Notes: generated from the sequence alone by a model not told the origin. 64,000 nt of DNA from Acuticoccus sp965213555 (GCF_965213555.1 NZ_OZ243890.1:62001-126000); one strand, 5' to 3'; positions 49,754-58,943 are shown, numbered from the stretch's first letter. Program-made: numbers and translations.

Positions 49754-49772
49754 CCTTCGCGTGCGGCGAAGG
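49754..49772. promoter_or_regulatory. Inverted repeat in the hydratase/CoA-transferase divergent spacer
   Basis: CCTTCGC and GCGAAGG (perfect 7-base arms, 5-base spacer) lie near the middle of the 164-base spacer 49680-49843. A second pair GGCACC (49724-49729) and GGTGCC (49741-49746) stands beside it. Both are operator candidates for a regulator not encoded next to them. Confidence 0.4.
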
Positions 49773-49843
49773 TTTGCCTTAGGAGCGGGCGATCGGCACC
49801 ATACGCGCGCCCGGCGGGCGGGCGGCATCGAAGGCGGAGCGTC

Positions 49844-51004
49844 ATGACCCCACTCGACGGCATCAAGGTCCTCGACCTGTCGCGCATCCTCGCAGGCCCC
49901 TCCTGCGCACAGACGCTCGCCGACCTCGGCGCCGAGGTCTGGAAGATCGAGGCGCCCGGCCACGGCGACGACACGCGCACCTGGATGCCGCCGGAGATCG
50001 AGGGCGAGTCCACCTACTACATGTGCGCGAACCGCTCGAAGAAGTCCGCCATCGTCGACCTCAAGGACCCGGAGGGGCTGCGGTCCGTGCTCGCCCTCGC
50101 GGCGGAGGCGGACGTCCTCGTGGAGAACTTCCGCCTTGGCGTGCTCGACCGCATCGGGCTCGGCTACGAGGCGGTCGCCAAGGTCAACCCGCGGCTGATC
50201 TACTGCTCGGTGTCGGGCTACGGGCGGACGGGGCCGCGGGCCGCGGAGCCGGGCTACGACTTCGTGATCCAGGCCGAGAGCGGCATCATGGCGATCACCG
50301 GCCAACGCGGCGGCCAGCCCATCAAGGTGGGCGTCGCGGTGGGCGACCTTATCGGCGGGATGCACGCGGTGCAGGGCATCCTCGCCGCGCTGATCGCCCG
50401 CGGCCGGACCGGGCGCGGCCAGCACGTCGACATCTCGCTCCTCGACTGCGCCATCGCGACGCTCGCCAACGTCGCGACGGGGCACCTCCAGACCGGGTGC
50501 GGCTACGAGCGGATCGGCAACGCGCACCCTACCGTGGTGCCGTACCAGACGTTCGATACCTCCGACGGCGTACTGGTGCTCGCCGTCGGCAACGACACGC
50601 AGTTCGCCAAGCTGTGCCAGCGCGTGATCGATCAGCCTGCGCTGGCACAGGACCCGCGCTACGTGAAGAACCGCGACCGGGTGTTGAACCGCGACGCGCT
50701 GGTCCCGACGCTGGCGGCGATCTTCCTCGGCAAGTCGACCGCCGAGTGGATCGCCTCGCTGAAGTCGGCGGGCGTGCCGGCCGGCGAGGTGCGCACGGTG
50801 GACGAGGTGCTGTCCTCCCGCGAGGTCGTCGAGCGGCAGATGGTGGTGGAGGTGCCCGACGCCAAGCACGGGACGCTCCGCCTGCTCGGCTCGCCGCTCA
50901 AGCTGTCGGACACGCCGGTGCGCCACCCGACGACGCCACCGCGGCACGGCGAGCACACCGCCGAGGTGCTCGCTCGCGGGGCTTCGCAGAAGATCGCGAG
51001 CTGA
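49844..51004 (+). CDS. CaiB/BaiF family III CoA-transferase
   Basis: A 386-residue CoA-transferase: IKVLDLSRILAGPSCAQTLADLGAEVWKIE at residues 7-36, VLVENFRLGVLDRIGLGYE near 91-109, GYGRTGPRAAEPGYDFVIQAESG near 125-147 and catalytic candidate Asp168 in VGDLIGGMHAVQGIL. ATG at 49844 behind GGCGGAG. An SDR gene follows 8 bases later in the same operon. Divergent from the hydratase operon, with inverted repeats in the spacer. Confidence 0.93.
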   Translation: MTPLDGIKVLDLSRILAGPSCAQTLADLGAEVWKIEAPGHGDDTRTWMPPEIEGESTYYMCANRSKKSAIVDLKDPEGLRSVLALAAEADVLVENFRLGVLDRIGLGYEAVAKVNPRLIYCSVSGYGRTGPRAAEPGYDFVIQAESGIMAITGQRGGQPIKVGVAVGDLIGGMHAVQGILAALIARGRTGRGQHVDISLLDCAIATLANVATGHLQTGCGYERIGNAHPTVVPYQTFDTSDGVLVLAVGNDTQFAKLCQRVIDQPALAQDPRYVKNRDRVLNRDALVPTLAAIFLGKSTAEWIASLKSAGVPAGEVRTVDEVLSSREVVERQMVVEVPDAKHGTLRLLGSPLKLSDTPVRHPTTPPRHGEHTAEVLARGASQKIAS

Positions 51005-51011
51005 CCCACCG

Positions 51012-51836
51012 ATGGCGCAGCACGGACCGGAGGCGATGTCGGACACAGGTTCGGCCGCCCGCTTCGACGGCCGCGTCGCCGTGGTGACCGGCGGGGCGAG
51101 CGGCATCGGCGAGGCCTGCGCGAGGCTCCTTGCCACGCGTGGGGCGCGCGTCGTCGTCGCCGACCGGAACGGCGACGCGGCCGACCGCGTGGCCGCGGAG
51201 CTCGGCGGGCACGCCTTCGCCGTCGACGTGCGCGACGCCGACGCGATCACCGCGTTCGCTGCGCAGGTCGAAGCGGACGTCGGTCCCGTCGCCGCGCTCG
51301 TCACCTCCGCCGGCATCGTCCAGGCGCCGCTGCCGCCGGAAGAGCTGCCGCTGGCGCTCTACGACGACGTCGTCGCCATCAACCTGCGCGGCACCTACCT
51401 CACGCTGGTGGCGTTCGCGAAGGCGATGCTGCGCCGACGCGCGGGCGCGATGGTGACGATCAGCTCGGTGACGGCCGAGCGCTCGGTCCCCCTCCACGCC
51501 TACGCACCGACGAAGGCAGCGGTGAGCAACCTCACCATGGGGCTCGCCGGCGAGTGGGGGCGCAGCGGCATCCGCGTCAACTCGGTCGAGCCGGGCTACA
51601 CGCTGACGCCGGCGCTGCAGCACCAGATCGACTTGGGCCACCGCGAGCCCGCGCTGCTCGAGGCGAACTCCACGCTCGGCCGCATGGTGCTGCCGCAGGA
51701 CGTGGCCAACGCCGTCGCGTTCCTCCTGTCGGACGAGGCGGCGGCGATCACCGGCGTCAACCTGCCCGTGGACGCCGGCTTCTTCTGCGCCGGCTCCTGG
51801 GCACCCTACGGTGGCGTCCGGCCCGCGCGCGGGTAA
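51012..51836 (+). CDS. Short-chain dehydrogenase/reductase
   Basis: A 274-residue classical SDR. Cofactor motif TGGASGIG near residue 27, the DVRDADAI region, active-site SSVTAERSV serine near 155 and YAPTK (Tyr and Lys) near 168-172, then VEPGYTLTP. The Asp after the beta2 strand (VVVADRNGD) suggests NAD. Follows the CoA-transferase by 8 bases, so probably oxidises the hydroxyacyl product. Convergent with livF. Confidence 0.9.
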   Translation: MAQHGPEAMSDTGSAARFDGRVAVVTGGASGIGEACARLLATRGARVVVADRNGDAADRVAAELGGHAFAVDVRDADAITAFAAQVEADVGPVAALVTSAGIVQAPLPPEELPLALYDDVVAINLRGTYLTLVAFAKAMLRRRAGAMVTISSVTAERSVPLHAYAPTKAAVSNLTMGLAGEWGRSGIRVNSVEPGYTLTPALQHQIDLGHREPALLEANSTLGRMVLPQDVANAVAFLLSDEAAAITGVNLPVDAGFFCAGSWAPYGGVRPARG

Positions 51837-51843
51837 GCTGCGG

Positions 51844-52557
51844 TCAGATGGCGAGGTAGCGCGAGGTCACCTCGGGGTCCGCACGCAGCGCCTCGATGGT
51901 GTTCGCATAGACGATGTGGCCCTTGTCGATCACGGCGGCGGCCTCCGCGAGGCCGAGGCAGAAGTGCATGTTCTGCTCGGCGAGCACGATGGTCACCCCC
52001 GTTTCGCGCAGCGCACGGATGAGCCGTCCGATCTCCTGGACGATGATGGGGGCAAGCCCCTCCGAGGGCTCGTCGAGGAGGAGGACGTCCGGGTTCCCCA
52101 TCAACGTGCGCGCGATGGTGAGGAGCTGCTGCTCGCCGCCCGAAAGGAGCCCTGCGCGCCTCGTCTTCAGCTCAGCGAGCAGGGGGAAGCTCTCCCACAC
52201 CCTCTCCGGCGTCCACCCCCGCACGCCGTCGATGCCGGGCTTGGCAGCGATCGTAAGGTTCTCCTCCACGGTGTGGTGAGGGAACACCTGGCGATCCTCG
52301 GGCACGTAGCCGACGCCGTGGCGGGCGATGACGTGGGGCGCGCGTCCGGCGACGTCCTTCCCGTGGACCGCGACGCGTCCACTCCTCGGCGGCGCGATCC
52401 CGCAGATCGCCTTCATGGTGGTGGACTTGCCCGCTCCGTTGCGACCGAGGAGCGCCAGCGTGCGGCCGCGTTGCACGGTGAGGTCGACGCCGAACAGGAT
52501 CTTCGAGGCACCGTAGTAGACGTCGATCTGTTCGACGCTGAGGACGACGTCGCTCAC
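51844..52557 (-). CDS. livF: Branched-chain amino-acid-type ABC transporter ATPase (LivF)
   Basis: A 237-residue ATPase: Walker A GRNGAGKST, signature LSGGEQQLLTIARTL, Walker B VLLLDEPSEGLAP and the LivF-typical ICGIAPPRSGRVAVHGKDV. It dimerises with LivG to power the LivHM permease. GTG at 52557 overlaps the LivG stop (GTGA). Last gene of livJHMGF. Liv systems of this type in alphaproteobacteria often carry amides, aromatic acids or urea-like compounds as well as branched amino acids. Confidence 0.94.
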   Translation of the reverse strand: MSDVVLSVEQIDVYYGASKILFGVDLTVQRGRTLALLGRNGAGKSTTMKAICGIAPPRSGRVAVHGKDVAGRAPHVIARHGVGYVPEDRQVFPHHTVEENLTIAAKPGIDGVRGWTPERVWESFPLLAELKTRRAGLLSGGEQQLLTIARTLMGNPDVLLLDEPSEGLAPIIVQEIGRLIRALRETGVTIVLAEQNMHFCLGLAEAAAVIDKGHIVYANTIEALRADPEVTSRYLAI

Positions 52558-53318
52558 GCGCCCGCCTCCTCGCGCGCCTCGTGGGCGACCCCGAGGTAGG
52601 CCTCGATGACCTCAGGGTGGCCGCGGATCTCATCGGGCGTGCCGGAGGCGAGCACCTTGCCGTAGCGCAGGACGTCGATGCGCTCGGCGAAGTCGAACAC
52701 GATGTCGATGTCGTGCTCGATGAAGATCAGCGTCATGTGCTGGAGGGTCCAGAGGCGCCGCACGGTCTCCATCATCGCCCATCGCTCGTCGGGGCCCATG
52801 CCTGCGGTGGGCTCGTCGAGGAGCAGGACCTTGGGGTCGAGGGCGAGCGCCAGCCCGACGTCGAGGAGCTTCTGGTCACCGTGGGAGATCGTGCGCGAGG
52901 AGCGCTTGGCCACCGACCCCATGCCCAGGAGCTCGATGAGCTCGCCGGCGCGGCGCCGCGCCGGCTCGGGCGGGAAGGCGGACAGCATCCGCTCGTTGGA
53001 CTTCTGGTGCGCCGCCACCGCCGCGATGAGCTGCTCCTCCACGGTGAGTGAGGGGAAGATCGAGGCGACCTGGAACGCACGGCCGATGCCTCGCGCAACG
53101 ATGGCGGCGGGCGCGAGGCCCGCGATGTCCTGCCCCTCCAGGAGGATGCGCCCGCTCGTCGGCGCGAGGTGGCCCGTCATCAGGTTGAACAGCGTCGTCT
53201 TGCCCGCCCCGTTCGGGCCGATGATCGCGCTCAGCGAGCGCGGCGCGAAGTTGAGCGACACGTGGTCCGTGGCGACGACGCCGCCGAACGCCTTGACGAG
53301 GTCCCTGAGCTCGAGCAA
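52554..53318 (-). CDS. livG: Branched-chain amino-acid-type ABC transporter ATPase (LivG)
   Basis: A 254-residue ATPase: Walker A GPNGAGKTTLFNLMTG, a long LivG-type insert, signature-like ISHGDQKLLDVGLALALDPKVLLLDEPTAGMGPDE and H-loop FIEHDIDIVFDFA. The signature reads SHGDQ rather than SGGQ, as is usual for LivG. The likely start is TTG at 53318 with a GGAG site; no ATG fits, and an open frame continuing upstream is out of phase with the permease. Between livM (6-base gap) and livF (4-base overlap). Confidence 0.9.
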   Translation of the reverse strand: MLELRDLVKAFGGVVATDHVSLNFAPRSLSAIIGPNGAGKTTLFNLMTGHLAPTSGRILLEGQDIAGLAPAAIVARGIGRAFQVASIFPSLTVEEQLIAAVAAHQKSNERMLSAFPPEPARRRAGELIELLGMGSVAKRSSRTISHGDQKLLDVGLALALDPKVLLLDEPTAGMGPDERWAMMETVRRLWTLQHMTLIFIEHDIDIVFDFAERIDVLRYGKVLASGTPDEIRGHPEVIEAYLGVAHEAREEAGA

Positions 53319-53323
53319 CCGCC

Positions 53324-54355
53324 CTACTCCGCCGCCGCGCGCTTGGCGAGGGCGCCCGACTGGGCGGACTGCTCGGCGCGCTCGCGTCGCCGCTCGGCGA
53401 TGTCGAACACGAAGTCGAGCACCCCGCGCCTGAGGCCCAGCACGACGACGAGGATGGCGATGCCGGTCACGAGCTCGGTGTACTCGGTGTAGGCGAGCAC
53501 GAGGTCGTTGATGATGCGCAGGAGCAGCGCGCCGAGCAGCGGACCGAAGAAGGCGTTGATGCCCCCGAGCATGATCATGAAGATCGCCTCGCCGGACTGG
53601 GCCCAGAACGCCCACTCCGGGTACGCGCCGGAGGTGAACAGCGCCAGCATGATCCCCCCGACGCCGGCGACCGACGCCGCGACGACGAACGAGATGACCT
53701 TGGCTCGCAGGACGTTGACGCCGAGGAACGCGGCGCGCCGCGGGTTGTCCCGGATCATGCGCAGCGTGTAGCCGAACGGGCTCGCGACCACGACGCGCAG
53801 GAGGAGGATGCACAGCACGAACACGACCGCGCAGAACGCGTAGCGGTGCCGCGGGTCGCCAAGATCGATGCCGAGGAAGGGCGGACGCGGGATGCCGCCC
53901 ATCAGGCCCTGGTCGCCGCCGGTGAGGTCCACCCACGACAGGATGACGCTGTACAGCAGCATCTGGAACGCGAGCGTCAGGAACGCGAAGTAGATCTCCG
54001 ACAGCCGCGCGCAGATGAGGCCGACGACCAGCGCGTAAAGCGCCGTGATCGCGATGGCGAGCACGAAGGCGAGCGGCAGCGCGGCGGCGCCGAGCGGCTC
54101 GCGGAAGCCCTCCGCCTGGAGGAGGAGGCCGAACGCGTAGCCGCCCAGTGCGAAGAACGCCGCGTGCCCGAACGAGACGAGCCCCGTGTAGCCGATCAAC
54201 AGGTTGAGGCTCATGGCGAGGAGCCCGTAGGCGAACAGCGAGGTCAGGAAGTCCCGCGCCCACCCGCTCGTCGGCATGAGCCCGGCGAGGAGCAGGACGA
54301 CGATGGCCGCCACCGCGATCGCGATGTCGCGACGGAAGTCGACGACGAGGCTCAC
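53324..54355 (-). CDS. livM: Branched-chain amino-acid-type ABC transporter permease (LivM)
   Basis: A 343-residue permease with about eight helices. The LMSLNLLIGYTGLVSFGHAAFFALGGYAFGL block near residues 43-74, LSEIYFAFLTLAFQMLLYSVILSWVDLTGGDQGL near 110-145 and RMIRDNPRRAAFLGVNV (the EAA-like loop) are LivM signatures. GTG at 54355 overlaps the livH stop (GTGA). Forms the transmembrane heterodimer with LivH. Confidence 0.93.
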   Translation of the reverse strand: MSLVVDFRRDIAIAVAAIVVLLLAGLMPTSGWARDFLTSLFAYGLLAMSLNLLIGYTGLVSFGHAAFFALGGYAFGLLLQAEGFREPLGAAALPLAFVLAIAITALYALVVGLICARLSEIYFAFLTLAFQMLLYSVILSWVDLTGGDQGLMGGIPRPPFLGIDLGDPRHRYAFCAVVFVLCILLLRVVVASPFGYTLRMIRDNPRRAAFLGVNVLRAKVISFVVAASVAGVGGIMLALFTSGAYPEWAFWAQSGEAIFMIMLGGINAFFGPLLGALLLRIINDLVLAYTEYTELVTGIAILVVVLGLRRGVLDFVFDIAERRRERAEQSAQSGALAKRAAAE

Positions 54356-55260
54356 CGCACCTCTCCGCGCCCGAGCAGCCCTTGGGGCCGCACGATGAGC
54401 ACGAGGGCCATGATCATGAACATCGCCCCGTCCACGAACAGCGGGAAGCCGATGCCACCGATGGAGCGCACGAGCCCGAGGATGAGCGCAGCGAGGAAGG
54501 CGCCGACGATGGAGCCCATCCCGCCGATGACGGTGACGATGAAGCTCTCGATGAGGATGCCGATGCCCATCCCCGGCGTCAGCGAGCGGACCGGCGCTGC
54601 GAGCGCCCCGGCGATGCCGGCGAGCGCGCAGCCGAAGCCGAACAGCAGCGCGAAGTAGAGCGGAACGTTGATCCCGAGCACCGAGACCATGGTCTGGTTG
54701 TGCGCCGCGGCCCGCACGACCTTGCCGAACCGCGTTCGCTCGATGATGAGGACGCTCGCGATGGCGATGACCACGGTGACCGCCACCATGAACACGTAGA
54801 ACGGCGGCACGAAGCCGCCGCCGACGCGCAGCGGCGGCACGCGGAAGACCTCCGGGATGCCCATGGAGAGGTACTCAGCGCCGTAGACGATCTTCACGAC
54901 GTCGTCCATGATGAGGATGAACGCGTAGCAGACCAGGAGCTGCATCAAGACGTTTTCGCCGTAGACCCGGCTGATGATGAGGCGCTCGAACAGGACGCCA
55001 AACACCGCCGCACCCAGCGCGCCGACGATCGCCGACACGAAGTAGCTGCCGGTCACCGCGTATGCGGTGTAGGCGAAGTACGCGCCGAGCATGTAGAACG
55101 TGCCGTGCGCGAAGTTGATGACGCCGAGGACGCCGAAGATCAGCGTCACGCCCGAGGCGACCAGGAAGAGCAGCATGCCGATGATGAGCCCGCTCGAGAG
55201 CTGGTTCACCAGGCAGGCGGACGATGAGAAGCACGTCGCGAGGGCGTCGACGTTGATCAT
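54352..55260 (-). CDS. livH: Branched-chain amino-acid-type ABC transporter permease (LivH)
   Basis: A 302-residue permease. QLSSGLIIGMLLFLVASGVTLIFGVLGVINFAHGTFYMLGAYF near residues 18-63 and the central RAAAHNQTMVSVLGINVP loop identify LivH. The ATG at 55260 lies 69 bases from the receptor stop, across a strong hairpin, unlike the tight overlaps among livH, livM, livG and livF. An N-terminal CFSSSACL cysteine pair is unusual. Confidence 0.93.
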   Translation of the reverse strand: MINVDALATCFSSSACLVNQLSSGLIIGMLLFLVASGVTLIFGVLGVINFAHGTFYMLGAYFAYTAYAVTGSYFVSAIVGALGAAVFGVLFERLIISRVYGENVLMQLLVCYAFILIMDDVVKIVYGAEYLSMGIPEVFRVPPLRVGGGFVPPFYVFMVAVTVVIAIASVLIIERTRFGKVVRAAAHNQTMVSVLGINVPLYFALLFGFGCALAGIAGALAAPVRSLTPGMGIGILIESFIVTVIGGMGSIVGAFLAALILGLVRSIGGIGFPLFVDGAMFMIMALVLIVRPQGLLGRGEVR

Positions 55261-55289
55261 GAATGGTTCCGGGGCCTAGGGCAGCGGAC

Positions 55290-55311
55290 GGACGGGGCCG
55301 TGGCCCCGTCC
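55290..55311 (-). promoter_or_regulatory. Intercistronic hairpin between livJ-type receptor and livH
   Basis: GGACGGGGCC and GGCCCCGTCC are perfect 10-base arms around a GT centre; in RNA this gives at least 8 pairs with a 6-base loop. It is the only sizeable element in the 69-base gap. Likely stabilises the receptor message or attenuates the permease message. Confidence 0.6.
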
Positions 55312-55329
55312 TCGGTGACGGCGCACGGG

Positions 55330-56589
55330 CTAGAGGTAGCCGTTGCGCTCCTTCCACTCTTGCTCCTGCGCGTAGATCTCATCCCACGCGCTGACCTTGA
55401 AGTCCTCGATGAAGGGCTCGGTCGGCAGCGTCTTGCCGTAGCCCACCACGTAGTCGACGACGGTGTTGTCCGCCTCGCGCATCGTCAGCGTGCCGTTGAC
55501 GCCGAAGGGCGAGTCCATCGTACGGCCACGCGTCGCCTCGGCCAGCGTCTCTGCATCGGTGTCGCCGCCGGTCTCCTTCAGCGCGGCGATGATGAACTGC
55601 ATCGCGGCGTAGTTCTCCCACGACCAGTTCGTCGGCAGGACGTTCGAGTTCTCACGGAACCTCCTGTTGAACTCCTCGTTCGCCTCGGTGTCCGGGACGT
55701 CCTTGTGGTAACGGCCGCCGGAGTTGATCCCTGCCGGAAGGTTGTTGATCGCCTCGATGATCGGGTAGTCGCCGAGGTTCACCGCGAACGTCTCGAACTG
55801 GTCGAACAGCCCGTAAAGGCTCGCCTGGTCGAAGAACGCGACGACGTCGCCGCCCCACAGGCAGGAGTACAGCGCCTGGGGCGAGGCGTTGAGCAGCGCG
55901 GTGATGTTCTCCGTGTAGTCCGGCTGGAAGAGCTTGGGCCACGTCTCGACGCTCACCGTCACGTCCGGGGCGTAACGCTTGACGTACTCCATGAACTCCT
56001 TGGTGTTGGAGCGACCGTAGGCGTAGTCCGGCGAGCAGGTCGCCCAGCGCTCCAGGCCCTTGGTCTTGGCGATCTCCGCCGCGTAGAGCCCGCCGCCGAT
56101 GGCGTCGTGGATGCCCTGCCGGGCGGAGCGGAACGCCCAGGGGATCTGGTTCTGCGGCGCCGCCGTCAGCTCCGACGTCTCAGAGACCGAGTGCACGCAG
56201 TACACCTTGATCTCGCGTACGACCTCGTTGACCGCGAAGGTCGCACCGGAGGCCTCGGCGTTCAGGATGAGCGCGCAGCCCTCGTTGTTGACGAGGTCGC
56301 GGGTGATGCGCGCCGCCTCGTCGGGCTTGCCGGCGCTGTCGCGCGAGACGACCTCGAGCATGCGTCCGTCGATGCCGCCGGCCTCGTTGACCTCCTTGAT
56401 GGCAAGGTTCACCGCCGCGATGGAGCTTTCGCCGAGGATCGCGACGCGGCCGGAGAAGATCGACGGCATGCCGATGCGGATGGTCCCGCCCTGCGCTCGT
56501 AGGATCGGTGGCGCGGCGAGCACTGCCGCGCCCGCGGTCGCCCCTGCGATGACGGCACGGCGGCTTACGCCGGCTCTGATCTGGCCCAT
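55330..56589 (-). CDS. Liv-type ABC transporter substrate-binding protein
   Basis: A 419-residue periplasmic receptor. The N-terminus carries a twin-arginine-like signal (RAGVSRRAVIAGATAGAAVLAAP), cleaved near LRAQGG. The mature start TIRIGMPSIFSGRVAILGESSIAAVNLAIKEVNEAGGIDG matches the UrtA/FmdD/AmiC-like peripl_BP_6 family. The ATG at 56589 follows GGGAGG. First gene of livJHMGF, with a TTGACC promoter candidate upstream. Size and signal are closer to aromatic-acid/amide receptors than to LivJ; the ligand is not known. Confidence 0.92.
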   Translation of the reverse strand: MGQIRAGVSRRAVIAGATAGAAVLAAPPILRAQGGTIRIGMPSIFSGRVAILGESSIAAVNLAIKEVNEAGGIDGRMLEVVSRDSAGKPDEAARITRDLVNNEGCALILNAEASGATFAVNEVVREIKVYCVHSVSETSELTAAPQNQIPWAFRSARQGIHDAIGGGLYAAEIAKTKGLERWATCSPDYAYGRSNTKEFMEYVKRYAPDVTVSVETWPKLFQPDYTENITALLNASPQALYSCLWGGDVVAFFDQASLYGLFDQFETFAVNLGDYPIIEAINNLPAGINSGGRYHKDVPDTEANEEFNRRFRENSNVLPTNWSWENYAAMQFIIAALKETGGDTDAETLAEATRGRTMDSPFGVNGTLTMREADNTVVDYVVGYGKTLPTEPFIEDFKVSAWDEIYAQEQEWKERNGYL

Positions 56590-56618
56590 GGATCCTCCCG
56601 AGGGTTTATTTTGCGACG

Positions 56619-56647
56619 ATCCTGGACGGCGCACCTTCCAGGGTCAA
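56619..56647 (-). promoter_or_regulatory. Candidate liv operon promoter with operator-like repeat
   Basis: TTGACC (56647-56642) and CAGGAT (56624-56619) on the minus strand are 17 bases apart. Between and overlapping them lies the inverted repeat CCTGGA (56621-56626) and TCCAGG (56637-56642), so a bound repressor would cover the promoter core. Confidence 0.4.
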
Positions 56648-56709
56648 ACGGAATGATCGCGACCGAGCAACGATGCTTCGTCGCGCTTGCAGGGACCGAC
56701 GGCCTCTGC

Positions 56710-57504
56710 CTAGGGCGTCCACCAGCTGCGCAGCGCGTCGGCGAACTCGGTGGGTCGGGTCTGCGGGTAGAAGTGCCCCCCGCCGGAGAGGGCATGGAGG
56801 TCGCACGGCGCGGCCGCAGCGAGCTCGCGCTGCAGGAACATCGGGACGATCATGTCGTCCGACGCGCCGATGACGAGACGGGGAATGGAAATCTCGTGCG
56901 TCCAGGGACGGGAGTCGAAGGCCAGCAGCGCGGCGATGCGCTCGGCCACCACGCGCTGCGCGGCCTCCCCGACCGGGGCGGCTGCCATCGCATCCTCGAC
57001 GATGCGGAAGTCCTCGAGGTCCTCCGGCGGATGCCCGCTAAGGTGCGTCAGCGCCGCGTAGTGCCGTGGGGAGGCACCGAGCAACGCAAGCCGACCCTCG
57101 AACTGCACTTCCATGTAACGGTTGGGGCCGAGCCACGTGCCGCTGAGCACGAGGCGCTCGACGCGGTCCGGCGCCTGGCGCGCCATCTCCTGCACGATGC
57201 AGCCGCCCGTGGAGTGGCCGACGCAGGTGGCACGACGGCTGCCACACGCGTCCATGACCGCGAGGGCATCGCGCGCCAGCTCCTCGATGGTCGTCGCCGC
57301 CTCGCCGCGGGTGCTGGCTCCGATCCCGCGCTGGTCGAAGCGGATCGCGCGGTGCTCCGACGCGATCTCCCCGACGAGCGGCGCCCAGAAGGCCGCCGAC
57401 CCACCGAGCCCGCTCATCAGGACGACGTCGGGGCCGCTCCCGTCGACCTCGACGTGGAGCGCAGCCCCGTCCGCAAGGTCGACCGTCAGGGGCGAGGTGG
57501 TCAT
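56710..57504 (-). CDS. Alpha/beta hydrolase
   Basis: A 264-residue serine hydrolase of the alpha/beta fold. The oxyanion strand LMSGLGGSAAFWAPL, the nucleophile elbow GHSTGG with Ser98, a likely acid in GASDDMIVP near 213 and His in SGGGHFY near 243 make a complete triad. It resembles RutD/3-oxoadipate enol-lactonase-like hydrolases. ATG at 57504 with a GGAGG site. Lies 30 bases after DctM on the same strand, so may be the last gene of the TRAP-associated operon, acting on an ester, lactone or carbamate. Confidence 0.87.
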   Translation of the reverse strand: MTTSPLTVDLADGAALHVEVDGSGPDVVLMSGLGGSAAFWAPLVGEIASEHRAIRFDQRGIGASTRGEAATTIEELARDALAVMDACGSRRATCVGHSTGGCIVQEMARQAPDRVERLVLSGTWLGPNRYMEVQFEGRLALLGASPRHYAALTHLSGHPPEDLEDFRIVEDAMAAAPVGEAAQRVVAERIAALLAFDSRPWTHEISIPRLVIGASDDMIVPMFLQRELAAAAPCDLHALSGGGHFYPQTRPTEFADALRSWWTP

Positions 57505-57533
57505 CGGCGGCGTCCTCCAGTCACCAACGCGGA

Positions 57534-58943
57534 TCAGCTGCGCATGAGGTCCGGCAGCCAGGTGATGATTTGCGGGAACATGATGAGGAGCACCAGCGTC
57601 AGGATGTCGGCGACGAAGAACAGGGCGACGCCGCGGAAGACGTCCGACAGGGCGATGTCCGGCCGCACGCCGGCGACGACGAAGCAGTTCAGCCCGATCG
57701 GCGGGGTGATGAGGCACACCTCCGCCATCTTCACGACGATGATGCCGAACCACACGCTCGCCTGCGGCCCCGACAGTCCGAACGCCGAGTCTGCCGCGGT
57801 CACGTCCATGCCGCCGTTGAGCGCGATCACCGCGGGATAGACGACCGGCAGCGTCAGGAGGAGGAGCCCGATGGCGTCCATGAACATCCCGAGCACGACG
57901 TAGCCGAGCAGGATGCACATGAGGATGACGTAGGGGTCGGTGTCGAAGCCGAGGATCCAGTTGGCGAACGATTCCGGCAGGCCGGAGAAGCCGAGGAAGC
58001 GGCCGAAGATCAGGACGCCCCAGATGATGGAGAAGATCATGACGACGAGCTTCGACGTCTCCATCAGCGCGTTCTTGAGGTCGACGAAGCGCATCCCGTT
58101 GATCAGCGCCACCACCAGGACGACGAACGCGCCGAGCGCGCCGGCCTCTGTGGGGGTCGCCCAGCCGGCATAAATCGCGCTGATGATGATGACCACCACC
58201 GACAGGATCGGCAGCAGCCCCCAGGTGGAGGCGAAGCGCTCGCGCCAGGAGAAGCCGCGCACCGGCGGCCCCGCATCATCGTGGGTCGCCGCCCACACGA
58301 CGATGATGATGGCGTAGATCACCGCCGAGAAGATGCCGGGCAGGAAGCCCGCAAGGAGAAGCGCGCCGACCGACTCCTCCACGATGATGGCGTAGATGAC
58401 CAGGATCGCGGACGGCGGGATCAGCGAGGCGAGCGTGCCCCCCGCAGCGACGACGCCGGCGGCGAGCTGCTTGTTGTAGCCCGCTGCCAACATCTCCGGG
58501 ATCGCAACCCGCGCGAAGACCGCGGCAGTCGCGACCGACGCGCCGGACACGGCCGCGAACCCTGCCGCGGCGAACACCGAGGCGACGGCAAGACCCCCCG
58601 GCACCCAGCCGATCCACACCTTGGCGGCATGGAAGAGGCTCTTCGTCATCCCGGCGTGGAAGGCAAGGTAGCCGATGAGGATGAACATCGGCAGCAGCCC
58701 GAGGACGAAGCTGACGGACTTCGAGAACGGGATCGAGCCGACGCTGGTCGCCGCAGGACCCCAGCCGATCAGCTCGACGAGGCCGACGAGCCCGGCGATG
58801 CCCGCGGCGAACACCACGCGCACGCCGAACACCACCAGGGCGATCAACAGGACGATGCAGTAAAGCCCGACGAGGGTCGGGTCCTGGTAGCCGATGCCGA
58901 AGATCGCCGAAGGCTGCCCCTCGAAGAGCGCGGTGAGGTTCAC
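57534..58943 (-). CDS. TRAP transporter large permease (DctM)
   Basis: A 469-residue permease with an extended N-terminus (GVRVVFAAGIAGLVGLVELIGWG). AKVWIGWVPGGLAVASVFAAAGFAAVSGASVATAAVFARVAIPEM and LAAGVVAAGGTLASLIPPSAILVIYAIIVEESVGAL are DctM signatures; FMDAIGLLLLTLPVVYPAVIAL and CLITPPIGLNCFVVAG occur in the second half. GTG at 58943 overlaps the DctQ stop (GTGA). Part of receptor-DctQ-DctM order on the minus strand. Confidence 0.93.
   Translation of the reverse strand: MNLTALFEGQPSAIFGIGYQDPTLVGLYCIVLLIALVVFGVRVVFAAGIAGLVGLVELIGWGPAATSVGSIPFSKSVSFVLGLLPMFILIGYLAFHAGMTKSLFHAAKVWIGWVPGGLAVASVFAAAGFAAVSGASVATAAVFARVAIPEMLAAGYNKQLAAGVVAAGGTLASLIPPSAILVIYAIIVEESVGALLLAGFLPGIFSAVIYAIIIVVWAATHDDAGPPVRGFSWRERFASTWGLLPILSVVVIIISAIYAGWATPTEAGALGAFVVLVVALINGMRFVDLKNALMETSKLVVMIFSIIWGVLIFGRFLGFSGLPESFANWILGFDTDPYVILMCILLGYVVLGMFMDAIGLLLLTLPVVYPAVIALNGGMDVTAADSAFGLSGPQASVWFGIIVVKMAEVCLITPPIGLNCFVVAGVRPDIALSDVFRGVALFFVADILTLVLLIMFPQIITWLPDLMRS

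Noticed and set aside
53319..54263. N-terminal extension of LivG to 569 residues
   Set aside because: The extension is an out-of-frame reading of livM, which is well supported in its own frame.
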